A stretch of 64,000 nt of DNA from Nocardioides baekrokdamisoli (lineage in GTDB: Bacteria; Actinomycetota; Actinomycetes; Propionibacteriales; Nocardioidaceae): assembly GCF_003945325.1 (NCBI RefSeq), contig NZ_AP019307.1, positions 558,001 to 622,000 on the forward strand, read 5' to 3'. The notes beneath the pieces were generated by a model. The model was not told the origin of the DNA, ran no database searches, and was given only the letters and a program-made list of their open reading frames with translations. Shown one piece after another: positions 35,615 to 43,147 of the stretch. Both the position numbers and the translations under genes were made by a program. The number at the start of each line of letters is the position of its first letter. Position 1 is the first letter of the stretch.

Positions 35615-36538
35615 ATGGACGACGAAGGACTCGCACGCCTGCTCCGCTGGACCCAGGAGGGGATCGTGGCCAGGAGGCAGTTGACCTCGCTCGGCGCAAC
35701 CCATGGCGACATCGAACGCATGACCCGTCGCAGAGAGCTGACGCGGATTCATCGCGGCGTCTTCGCCAACCACACAGGTCCCTTGTCGTGGGACCAACGC
35801 GCCTGGGCTGCTGTTCTCGCGCTGGAGCCCGCTGCCCTGTGCTTCAGGTCGGCGATGCCGGGCGGCCCCAGGACCGGCCCAGTCCACGTCGCGGTGACGG
35901 CGCAGCGGTCCACGCCGAGGTACGCGGGAGTCGTCGTCCACCGCATGGCCGACCTCGGTCACCGGGTGAACTGGAACGGCGAGCCGCCTTGCGTGTGGCC
36001 AGCCCACGCGACCCTGGACGTTGCCGCCCGCGCCGCCGACGAGGCTGAGGCGTTTACAGCGATCGCGACAGCCATCCAGACCCGCGAGGTCTGGCCGGAC
36101 TCGCTGCGACAGGCTCTGGAGGGGCGGCCGCGGATCGCGCGGAGACGACTGCTCTCCGCATTGATCGATGACGTCGCGACGGGGCAGCACTCGGTGCTGG
36201 AGCGAGGGTTCGCTGCGCTTGAACGGCGCCACGGCCTCCCACAATCGCAGCGCCAGGTTGTCGCCGTCGGTCCTGACGGCACGATCCACCGTGACGTCGT
36301 CTATCCGTCGCAGGGGATCGTCGTCGAGCTCGACGGGCGAGCCTTTCATTCCTCGACCCAAGCGCGAGACCACGATGCGGCCCGGGATCTCAAGGCAGCC
36401 GCTGACGGGATGGTGCCCGTCCGGCTGACCTACGGGCAGGTGTTCCGGGACGGCTGCCGTACCGCCGCAAACCTCGCAACCCTGTTGCGCCGCCGAGGTT
36501 GGTCAGGTGTACAGACGCGATGCCCCAACTGCTCGTAG
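35615..36538 (+). CDS. AbiEi-like winged helix plus DUF559 nuclease-like protein
   Basis: 307 residues. Residues 1-60 (EGIVARRQLTSLGATHGDIE, then RIHRGVFANHTG) form the winged helix found at the start of AbiEi-type antitoxin-domain proteins. The C-terminal 100 residues resemble the DUF559/Vsr-like PD-(D/E)XK fold: HRDVVYPSQGIVVELDGRAF with candidate acidic residues, then HDAARDLKAAADGMVPVRLT. No AbiEii nucleotidyltransferase toxin gene is adjacent, so it is not a complete type IV toxin-antitoxin pair. The gene is tightly bracketed by two near-identical palindromes (35506-35549 and 36538-36581); copy 2 begins at the last base of the stop codon. ATG start chosen by domain start; no strong ribosome site. 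DNA binding or nuclease activity is inferred, not shown. Confidence 0.75.
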   Translation: MDDEGLARLLRWTQEGIVARRQLTSLGATHGDIERMTRRRELTRIHRGVFANHTGPLSWDQRAWAAVLALEPAALCFRSAMPGGPRTGPVHVAVTAQRSTPRYAGVVVHRMADLGHRVNWNGEPPCVWPAHATLDVAARAADEAEAFTAIATAIQTREVWPDSLRQALEGRPRIARRRLLSALIDDVATGQHSVLERGFAALERRHGLPQSQRQVVAVGPDGTIHRDVVYPSQGIVVELDGRAFHSSTQARDHDAARDLKAAADGMVPVRLTYGQVFRDGCRTAANLATLLRRRGWSGVQTRCPNCS

Positions 36539-36581
36539 TGCTGTCGTTGGACGCGTCAGGTACGTCGAACAACAGCGCTAC
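36538..36581. repeat. 44-nt palindromic repeat, copy 2
   Basis: Arms 36540-36554 and 36562-36576 with the same 7-nt loop GTCAGGT as copy 1; three pairs in the stem are disrupted on the plus strand, two of which become G-U in the minus-strand RNA. It begins at the last base of the nuclease-like gene's stop codon and ends 5 nt before the rpe stop, so it could also terminate either gene. Confidence 0.85.
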
Positions 36582-36586
36582 GGTCG

Positions 36587-37240
36587 TCAGACGGTCGCCT
36601 CGGCTTTGGCTCTGAGCGCCTTGACCATCTGGTCCGGGTCCGCCGCCGAGTACACGGCGCTGCCGGCGACGAACACATCGGCACCCGCCTCCGCGCACCG
36701 TTCGATCGTCTCCATCGAGACGCCGCCGTCGACCTGGAGCCAGATCTCGCCGCCGGTCCGCTCGATCAGTTCGCGGGTACGCCGGATCTTGGGCAGGCAC
36801 AGGTCGAGGAACTTCTGTCCGCCGAAGCCGGGCTCGACGGTCATCACGAGCACCATGTCGAGCTCGGGAAGCAGGTCGGCGTACGGCTCGATCGGTGTCG
36901 CCGGCTTCAGCGCCATCGAGGCGCGAGCGCCCTGTTTGCGCAGTTCGCGGGCGAGGCGTACCGGCGCCTTCGCCGCCTCGACGTGGAAGGTGACACTCCT
37001 CGCGCCGGCCTCGGCGTACGCCGGCGCCCAGCGGTCAGGATCCTCGATCATCAGGTGCGCGTCCAGCGGGATCTCGGTCGCCCTAGAGAGCGCCTCGACC
37101 ATCGTCGGGCCGAACGTCAGGTTCGGTACGAAGTGGTTGTCCATGACATCGACGTGCACCCAGTCAGCACTGGAGATCCGGGCGATCTCAGCGCCGAGAT
37201 TGGCGAAGTCCGCGTTGAGGATGGACGGGGTGATCTGCAT
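36587..37240 (-). CDS. rpe: Ribulose-phosphate 3-epimerase
   Basis: Pentose phosphate enzyme interconverting ribulose 5-phosphate and xylulose 5-phosphate; 217 residues, TIM barrel. Metal and catalytic residues occur in [57 protein letters not shown] and [12 protein letters not shown] start at ATG 37240, the usual family N-terminus; GTG 37252 is possible because TAGGAT lies 8 nt before it. In relatives rpe sits between rsmB and ribD, as the flanking blocks here still suggest. Confidence 0.95.
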   Translation of the reverse strand: MQITPSILNADFANLGAEIARISSADWVHVDVMDNHFVPNLTFGPTMVEALSRATEIPLDAHLMIEDPDRWAPAYAEAGARSVTFHVEAAKAPVRLARELRKQGARASMALKPATPIEPYADLLPELDMVLVMTVEPGFGGQKFLDLCLPKIRRTRELIERTGGEIWLQVDGGVSMETIERCAEAGADVFVAGSAVYSAADPDQMVKALRAKAEATV

Positions 37241-37373
37241 GCAGCGCGACACGCCTCCGAATCCTACGCATGTGGCGCGCATCATGATCGTGACAATTGC
37301 GCAACCTGACTGAACGGCGTTAAGTTATCGCTGTTCACCGACGTTTTGTCCCTCAGTGCTGATGGAGCCCTGC

Positions 37374-39713
37374 ATGCTGAATCGCATCGCCAACCTCGCG
37401 ATCCGCGCACCTCGCCGCGTACTCGTCGCCGCCGTCCTGTTCCTGATCGGCGCCGGCGTGCTCGGCGCCCCGGTCGCCCATTACCTCAAGTCCGGCGGCT
37501 TCACCGTCGACAGTTCCCAGTCGAACCAGGCCACGATCGAACTGGACAAGAAGTTCAACGGCGCCGCGCCGAACCTGATCATCCAGATCAGCACGAACGG
37601 CAACCAGCAGACGGACCCGGCCTCCCGGACCGCCGCAGCGGCCGCGTCGGCGCAGGTGGAAGCAATCCTGAAGTCACACGAGAAGGCCACCGCCTCCGGT
37701 GACGACACGCACTACGTCGGCGCCATCCGCAGCGTCTCGAACGTCCCGCCGTCAGCTCGGGCGGCGCTGGTCGCCAAGGATCACACCGCGACGCTGGTCC
37801 TGGGCAACATCAGCGGCGACGACTCCATCATGCAGACACGCGCTGGCGACCTCGGCAAGGAACTGGCAGACAAGGTCAAGGTGCCCGGGGCGACCATCAC
37901 CGTTGGCGGCTCAGCGACCGGCTATCACCAGGTCAACGACCAGACCGTCAAGGACTTGCTCGTTGCCGAGGCCATCTCGATCCCGCTCACGGGCATTGCG
38001 CTCGTCCTCGTGTTCGGCAGTGCCATCGCCGCACTGCTCCCGCTCCTGATCGGCGGCTTCGCGATCATCGGGACCCTGGCGGAGCTGCGCATCCTCACTT
38101 GGTTCACCGACGTCTCGGTCTACGCGCAGAACATGACCACGGCGCTCGGCCTGGCACTTGCCATCGACTACGCCCTGTTCATCATCAGCCGCTACCGCGA
38201 AGAGTTGCGCAAGGGCACGGACCGCGAACAAGCCATCATCACCACGATCAACACCGCCGGGCGTACCGTCCTCTTCTCCTCGCTCACCGTCGCACTCTCG
38301 CTGGCTGCTCTGGCGGTCTTCCCGATGTTCTTCCTCAAGTCCTTCGCGTACGCCGGGCTCGTCGTGGTCGGGTTGGCGGCTTTCGCCTCGCTGGTGATCC
38401 TGCCTGCAGCTCTGGTGCTGCTCGGCGACAAGGTCAATGCGTACGACGCCCGCAAGGGCATCCGGAAGCTGCTCGGACGCCCTGAGCCGCTGCCGAAGCC
38501 CGAGGAGAGCGGTCTGTGGTTCCGCCTCGCCCACCGAGTGATGAAGCGCCCGCTTGCGTTCGGTGGCGCCGTGGTGGTCCTGCTGCTCGCGCTCGGTGCG
38601 CCCTTCCTTCAGGCGAACTACGGCTACCCGGACGACCGGGTCCTCCCCCAGTCGGCCAGCGCCCGCCAGGTGGGCGACGACATGCGTACGAACTTCACCC
38701 TGAACGCCGGCGCCTCGCTGGCCGGGATCGGGGCGTACGACCCCGCGGCCGATCCGGGCATGAAGAACCTGGCTGCATACACCGCACAACTCTCGCGGGT
38801 GGCCAACGTCGACTCGGTGGTTTCGGCCGCCGGCCTCTACCGCCACGGCGCTCGCGTGGTCGACCGCCAGGCGCCCCCGGTGACGGCGGCGCAGAAGGCA
38901 GCTCTCGTGCAGCAGTCCGACGCCTTCGCGAAGGCGTACGTCAACGACGGCTCCGCACGCTTTGACGTGGTCGGCGCCGTGGACCCGTTCTCCAAGGCTG
39001 GGAGCCAGTTGGTGAAGGACCTGCGCGCGGTCAGTGCCGACGGCATCAGCACCCAGTGGACGGGATGGGCAGCCTTCAACCTCGATGCGATGACTGGTCT
39101 CGGCGCGACCCTGCCGATCGCGCTGGCTCTGATCGCACTGAGCACGTTCATCGTGCTGTTCCTCTTCACCGGGAGCGTGGTGATCCCGCTTAAGGCACTG
39201 GTGATGAACACCCTCTCGCTGACCGCCACCTTCGGAGCCATGGTGTGGGTGTTCCAGTGGGGGCACCTCTCGAGCGTGCTCGGCTTCACCTCGGCCGGCT
39301 ATCTCGTGGCCAACATGGTGGTCCTGGTCTTCTGCATGGCCTTCGGCCTGTCGATGGACTATGAGGTGTTCCTGCTCTCTCGCATTCGCGAGGAGTGGGT
39401 CGACAGCGACCAGAGCCACGACGCGAACACACACGCGGTCGCGTACGGCGTGGGCCGCACAGGTCGCATCGTCACCTCCGCTGCGGCGCTGATGGCGATC
39501 GTCTTCGCGGCGATGATCAGCTCGAAGATCCAGTTCATGCAGTTGTTCGGCCTGGGCCTCACCCTGGCCGTCCTGATGGACGCCACCCTCGTCCGCGGCA
39601 TCCTGGTGCCGGCCTTCATGCGCTTGATGGGCAAGGCAAACTGGTGGGCACCCAAGCCGCTGGTCGCCCTGCACGCGCGGTTCGGACTCTCGGAGGCGGA
39701 AAACGTTGCCTGA
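37374..39713 (+). CDS. MMPL-family RND exporter
   Basis: Large membrane transporter of 779 residues with the MMPL pattern: one N-terminal helix (VLVAAVLFLIGAGVLGAPVA), an extracytoplasmic domain, five helices (AISIPLTGIALVLVFGSAIA onward), then a repeat of the same layout from about residue 395. The conserved AIDYALFIISRYREE and MDYEVFLLSRIREE motifs, with the proton-relay Asp-Tyr pairs, are in helices 4 and 10. The family exports lipids or drugs using the proton gradient. ATG follows GGAG with 7-nt spacing. The next gene encodes a TetR repressor and overlaps by 8 bases. Confidence 0.9.
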   Translation: MLNRIANLAIRAPRRVLVAAVLFLIGAGVLGAPVAHYLKSGGFTVDSSQSNQATIELDKKFNGAAPNLIIQISTNGNQQTDPASRTAAAAASAQVEAILKSHEKATASGDDTHYVGAIRSVSNVPPSARAALVAKDHTATLVLGNISGDDSIMQTRAGDLGKELADKVKVPGATITVGGSATGYHQVNDQTVKDLLVAEAISIPLTGIALVLVFGSAIAALLPLLIGGFAIIGTLAELRILTWFTDVSVYAQNMTTALGLALAIDYALFIISRYREELRKGTDREQAIITTINTAGRTVLFSSLTVALSLAALAVFPMFFLKSFAYAGLVVVGLAAFASLVILPAALVLLGDKVNAYDARKGIRKLLGRPEPLPKPEESGLWFRLAHRVMKRPLAFGGAVVVLLLALGAPFLQANYGYPDDRVLPQSASARQVGDDMRTNFTLNAGASLAGIGAYDPAADPGMKNLAAYTAQLSRVANVDSVVSAAGLYRHGARVVDRQAPPVTAAQKAALVQQSDAFAKAYVNDGSARFDVVGAVDPFSKAGSQLVKDLRAVSADGISTQWTGWAAFNLDAMTGLGATLPIALALIALSTFIVLFLFTGSVVIPLKALVMNTLSLTATFGAMVWVFQWGHLSSVLGFTSAGYLVANMVVLVFCMAFGLSMDYEVFLLSRIREEWVDSDQSHDANTHAVAYGVGRTGRIVTSAAALMAIVFAAMISSKIQFMQLFGLGLTLAVLMDATLVRGILVPAFMRLMGKANWWAPKPLVALHARFGLSEAENVA

Positions 39714-40320
39714 ACAGACCCGGCGTCGCTCGCCGCGCGGTTCCGGAGAGGAACTGCGCGGCGAGATCATCGCCGCTGCCCGTGACCTGATGGCGAAGGC
39801 GGCGACCTCGGACGACGTCTCGATCCGGTCAGTCGCCGGAGCCGTCGGAGTCACGGCCCCCTCGATCTACCTGCATTTCGCTGACAAGCAGGAATTGATC
39901 AGCGCGGTGGTCGTCGACGTCTTCGACGAGCTCGACCAGGCGATGGTGACTGCTTCGCAGTCGGTCCCGGATCCGCTGGATCGCCTCCAGGCGATGGGGC
40001 TGGCGTACGTACGTTTTGCCATCGACTACCCCGAGCACTACCGCGTCGCGACCATGGATCCATGTCCTCGCCCGGACGTGGACCTGATGTTGGCCCAGGG
40101 CTGTTTCGTGCACTTCCAGGAGGTGGTCGCGGAGTGCGTCAACACCGGCGTCTTCGCGCCCGGCGACATCACCCTGCTCACCATCGAACTCTGGGCAGCG
40201 GCTCACGGCATCGCGGCACTCCTGGTCGCGAAGCCCGACCTCCCCGTCGGTGACCCGATGCTGATCGCCGACCGCGTGCTCACCGCCTCAGCTGTCGGAC
40301 ATCTGGCGTCGCCTTCATGA
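39706..40320 (+). CDS. TetR family transcriptional regulator
   Basis: 204 residues. The N-terminal HTH (VSIRSVAGAVGVTAPSIYLHFADKQ) is of the TetR type and the C-terminal TetR_C ligand domain is Leu/Ala-rich. TTG start overlaps the MMPL stop by 8 bases. Co-transcription with the exporter gene suggests it represses that operon and is relieved by a transported compound; the operator is not obvious. Its stop overlaps the next gene (ATGA). Confidence 0.88.
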   Translation: MPEQTRRRSPRGSGEELRGEIIAAARDLMAKAATSDDVSIRSVAGAVGVTAPSIYLHFADKQELISAVVVDVFDELDQAMVTASQSVPDPLDRLQAMGLAYVRFAIDYPEHYRVATMDPCPRPDVDLMLAQGCFVHFQEVVAECVNTGVFAPGDITLLTIELWAAAHGIAALLVAKPDLPVGDPMLIADRVLTASAVGHLASPS

Positions 40321-40805
40321 GCCTCTCGGTCTCTGACGAGCGGGCGCTGTTCGAGGGAATGGTGGATCGGCAGCGTGCCGAGATCGCCTCACTGCTGGAC
40401 GACCTCGACGAATCAGAGGCTCGCGAGCGGTTGGTGCCGTCGCTGACCACTCCCCTGGGCTTGGTCAAGCACTGCACTTTCGTGGAGAAGGTCTGGTTCC
40501 ATGCGCGGGTCGCCGATGTCCCCCGGGCGGAACTCGGGATCCCGGACGAGGTTGATCCCAGCTTCGTGCTGGAACCAACCGACACCATCGACTCGATCCA
40601 CACGGCATTCCTCGCCGCGTGTGAGCGCTCACGGGAGATCGCGTCCACCCACGACCTCGACGACACCTTCCCCTGGTACGAGCACCGGGTGAGCCTGCCG
40701 TACATCTACGACCACCTGATCGCCGAGTACGCCCGGCACGCAGGTCACGGCGACATCCTCGTGGAGCAGATCAGGGCTCGAAGGGCCGACCGGTCCAGCG
40801 ACTGA
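40317..40805 (+). CDS. DinB_2/DUF664 family four-helix protein
   Basis: 162 residues, all helical. The motif LVPSLTTPLGLVKHCTFVEKVW and the paired His in EYARHAGHGDILVEQI suit the metal-binding four-helix bundle of the DinB/DUF664 superfamily, often mycothiol- or bacillithiol-dependent S-transferases. ATG overlaps the TetR stop by 4 bases, so the three genes from 37374 form one operon. Substrate unknown. Confidence 0.85.
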   Translation: MSLSVSDERALFEGMVDRQRAEIASLLDDLDESEARERLVPSLTTPLGLVKHCTFVEKVWFHARVADVPRAELGIPDEVDPSFVLEPTDTIDSIHTAFLAACERSREIASTHDLDDTFPWYEHRVSLPYIYDHLIAEYARHAGHGDILVEQIRARRADRSSD

Positions 40806-40860
40806 CCTGGCCGGCAAATCCGGTCGCATTGCTGAGATATGCCTGAGAGCATGTCTGCCC

Positions 40861-41346
40861 ATGACCGCTCTCGACCGTGCCCGCGACGATCTCGCGAACG
40901 ACCGCGCCTGGAAGGCGCGTGATCGAGTCGCTGGACGCCTGTGCAACGTCTGCGACGTCGAGACCATGACCTTGTTGGCCGAGATCCATCTGCACATGAA
41001 GGACTACCCGGCCGCTGGCGCGATGTTCTTCGCTCTGGGGGCCGACGATGCGACCGCGCGGAGGGCGATCTCGGCGTGGGAGGTCAACACACCGGATCCG
41101 CTGGAACGCTGGCGATCACTGCCTCGGATGGTGCGTGTCCATGAGACCGACAGGGTGCGCGTGCTTCGCGAATCTGTTGGTCAGGATCGGCCGGAGCTGC
41201 GGCAGCCGCAACCACACTGGCGGCCCGGTCCGCCAACCTGGGATGACCGACTCATCGAGGTCGGCTGCGGCTTGCTGGTCCTGATGGTCATCGCGGTGTT
41301 CATTGTCGGACTCGCGACCATCGCCGTATTCGTCGCAACGCCCTGA
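40861..41346 (+). CDS. DUF6584-like protein with C-terminal membrane helix
   Basis: 161 residues. Helical N-terminal region (DRARDDLANDRAWKARDRVA) resembles a TPR-like DUF6584 domain, followed by LHMKDYPAAGAMFFALGADD and a C-terminal membrane helix (CGLLVLMVIAVFIVGLAT). Family assignment is from pattern memory. Its stop abuts the LigD-like stop tail to tail. Confidence 0.65.
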   Translation: MTALDRARDDLANDRAWKARDRVAGRLCNVCDVETMTLLAEIHLHMKDYPAAGAMFFALGADDATARRAISAWEVNTPDPLERWRSLPRMVRVHETDRVRVLRESVGQDRPELRQPQPHWRPGPPTWDDRLIEVGCGLLVLMVIAVFIVGLATIAVFVATP

Positions 41347-42273
41347 TCACAACCCGTCGCGGTCGGCCCACTCCAGCAGCGGCCGGATGTCGTACGGGTG
41401 CCCGTCGATGTCGGCGTGCAGGTCACCGATCTCGGCGAACCGTTGCGGCACGGTGAAGATCGTGAAGTCGCGCGGGTCGATTTCGGGCACCTCGGCCCAG
41501 GTGATCGGGGTCGACACGCGCGCATCGGGCAGACCGCGGATCGAGTAGGCCGCGGCGATCGTGTGGTCGCGGGTGTTCTGGTTGTAGTCGATGAAGACGG
41601 CCGAGGGGTCGCGGTCCTTCTTCCACCAGGCGGTGGTCGCGTCCTGGGGGCGGCGGCGCTCGACCTCCTTCGCGAACGCATGGGCCGCCCGGCGTACGTC
41701 TGGGAAACCGTGCTCGGGATCGATCCGTACGTAGATGTGCAGGCCCTTGCTGCCGGAGGTCTTCGGGAATCCGACCGCGCCGAGGTCCGCCAGGACCTCC
41801 TCGACGACGCCCGCGACGCGCTTGACGGTCGCGAAGTCACAGGTCTCCCCCGGATCCAGGTCGATACGCCACTCGTCCGGCACTTCGGTGTCGGCGCGAC
41901 GGCTGTTCCAGGGGTGGAACTCGACAGTCGACATCTGTGCCGCCCAGATGACTGCGCCCAACTCGGTCACACACAGTTCGTCGGCCGTACGGCCCCAGCG
42001 GGGGAAGAAGAGCTCAACCGTCTCGATCCAGTCGGGCGCCCCGGCGGGTACGCGCTTCTGATGGACCTTCTCGCCCGCGAGACCCTTCGGGAAGCGGTGC
42101 AGCATGCACGGCCTCTCATACAGGGCATTGACGATCCCCGGGCCGACGGCGAGGTAGTACTCGATCACGTCGAGCTTGGTCGCGCCGGACTCCGGGAAGT
42201 ACACCCGATCAGGGTTGGTCACCCGGATGACCCGATTGTCGACCTCGATCTCGCATGCGCTGGCCACAGTCAT
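41347..42273 (-). CDS. Stand-alone LigD-type polymerase (PolDom, archaeo-eukaryotic primase fold)
   Basis: 308 residues matching the polymerase domain of LigD, without ligase or phosphoesterase domains. The catalytic acids are in WRIDLDPGE (D138, D140), and KTSGSKGLHIYVRID and FIDYNQN (third Asp) are conserved. Such proteins fill gaps with nucleotides, often ribonucleotides, in non-homologous end joining or base excision repair. No Ku or ligase gene is within this window. The ATG start lacks a convincing ribosome site. Confidence 0.9.
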   Translation of the reverse strand: MTVASACEIEVDNRVIRVTNPDRVYFPESGATKLDVIEYYLAVGPGIVNALYERPCMLHRFPKGLAGEKVHQKRVPAGAPDWIETVELFFPRWGRTADELCVTELGAVIWAAQMSTVEFHPWNSRRADTEVPDEWRIDLDPGETCDFATVKRVAGVVEEVLADLGAVGFPKTSGSKGLHIYVRIDPEHGFPDVRRAAHAFAKEVERRRPQDATTAWWKKDRDPSAVFIDYNQNTRDHTIAAAYSIRGLPDARVSTPITWAEVPEIDPRDFTIFTVPQRFAEIGDLHADIDGHPYDIRPLLEWADRDGL

Positions 42274-42307
42274 TTCTACCGCGCGTTCCCGTGTTGCGGA
42301 GCGACAC

Positions 42308-42313
42308 TAGGGT
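42308..42313 (+). promoter_or_regulatory. -10 box of leaderless PAP2 gene promoter
   Basis: TAGGGT, 6 nt before the ATG at 42320; no ribosome site in the spacer. Confidence 0.5.
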
Positions 42314-42319
42314 TGCGAC

Positions 42320-43147
42320 ATGCGCGCCAGCACCCGGCTCACGGCGGTCTGCGCCGCGGGCATTGTGATCACTGCCGGTGGGATCCTCGCCGGCGGCCCG
42401 CTGAAGCGCCTCGATGGTCTGATCGCGGTTCACTACGCCGACAACCTCGCCCAGCATCAGTATCGGTACGACGGCTTCTCGCTCTGGACGGCGCAAGCGC
42501 TCTACCTGATCGGGAAACCCTGGATCGCCTGTCTGGTGGTCGGAGGGCTGGGGTTGGTCGTCACCGTGCGGACACGCCGGATCGGGCCCGCCCTCGCCGC
42601 CGCCTTCGGTCTGGGAGTCGTCGGGCTCGCGACCGCGGTCCTCAAGGCCTTCTTCCCACACCCCTCGATCCAGCAACATCTGGACGGGTCATACCCTTCG
42701 GGCCACACCGGCGTCGCCGTCGTGAGCGCCGGGCTCGTCGTCGGCCTCCTCATGGGGGCGAAGCGGCATCGCCAGTTGATCGCGCTCGTCGCCGGCGGCG
42801 GATGGGGCGGGGTGATGGCCTGGAGCCGGGTCGTGCTGCTCGCACACTGGTTCAGCGACGTCATCGCAGGCTGGTGCCTGGGCATGATCGCCCTCGTCGT
42901 GGCGCTGCGGATCGCAGACCTGGGAACGAGGTCAGCGCAGGGTCGCGAGCCAGTCGACCGACCGTCGGCCGAACGCCGCCGTCTGCTCCCACGCAATGCC
43001 CCCGGCGATCAGCGCGGCGCCGAGGAGGCCACCAGTGATCCAGTACGGGACGACGGCGACGTACGGGCCGCCCTGGGTGACGACGATGATCAGCACCGCG
43101 ATACCGCCGAGCAGGACGGGCGCGAGCAGGCGCCAGACCACGCCTAG
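42320..43147 (+). CDS. PAP2 phosphatase family protein with antisense-derived tail
   Basis: Membrane phosphatase of 275 residues; the core (first ~204 residues, six helices) has PAP2 motifs SYPSGHTGVAVV and SRVVLLAHWFSDVIAG, and the N-terminal helix. It probably dephosphorylates lipid or polyprenyl phosphates outside the membrane. The last ~71 residues (GREPVDRPSAERRRLLP onward) are charged, have no family resemblance and lie opposite the coding strand of the next gene, a 216-base convergent overlap. A lost stop codon is the simplest reading. Confidence 0.8.
   Translation: MRASTRLTAVCAAGIVITAGGILAGGPLKRLDGLIAVHYADNLAQHQYRYDGFSLWTAQALYLIGKPWIACLVVGGLGLVVTVRTRRIGPALAAAFGLGVVGLATAVLKAFFPHPSIQQHLDGSYPSGHTGVAVVSAGLVVGLLMGAKRHRQLIALVAGGGWGGVMAWSRVVLLAHWFSDVIAGWCLGMIALVVALRIADLGTRSAQGREPVDRPSAERRRLLPRNAPGDQRGAEEATSDPVRDDGDVRAALGDDDDQHRDTAEQDGREQAPDHA

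Noticed and set aside
35615..36538. Complete type IV AbiE toxin-antitoxin system
   Set aside because: Only the AbiEi-like winged helix is present; no nucleotidyltransferase toxin gene follows, and the C-terminus looks nuclease-like instead.
37911..39854. 647-codon minus-strand open frame opposite the MMPL gene
   Set aside because: Antisense to a clear transporter with conserved helices and no domain of its own.
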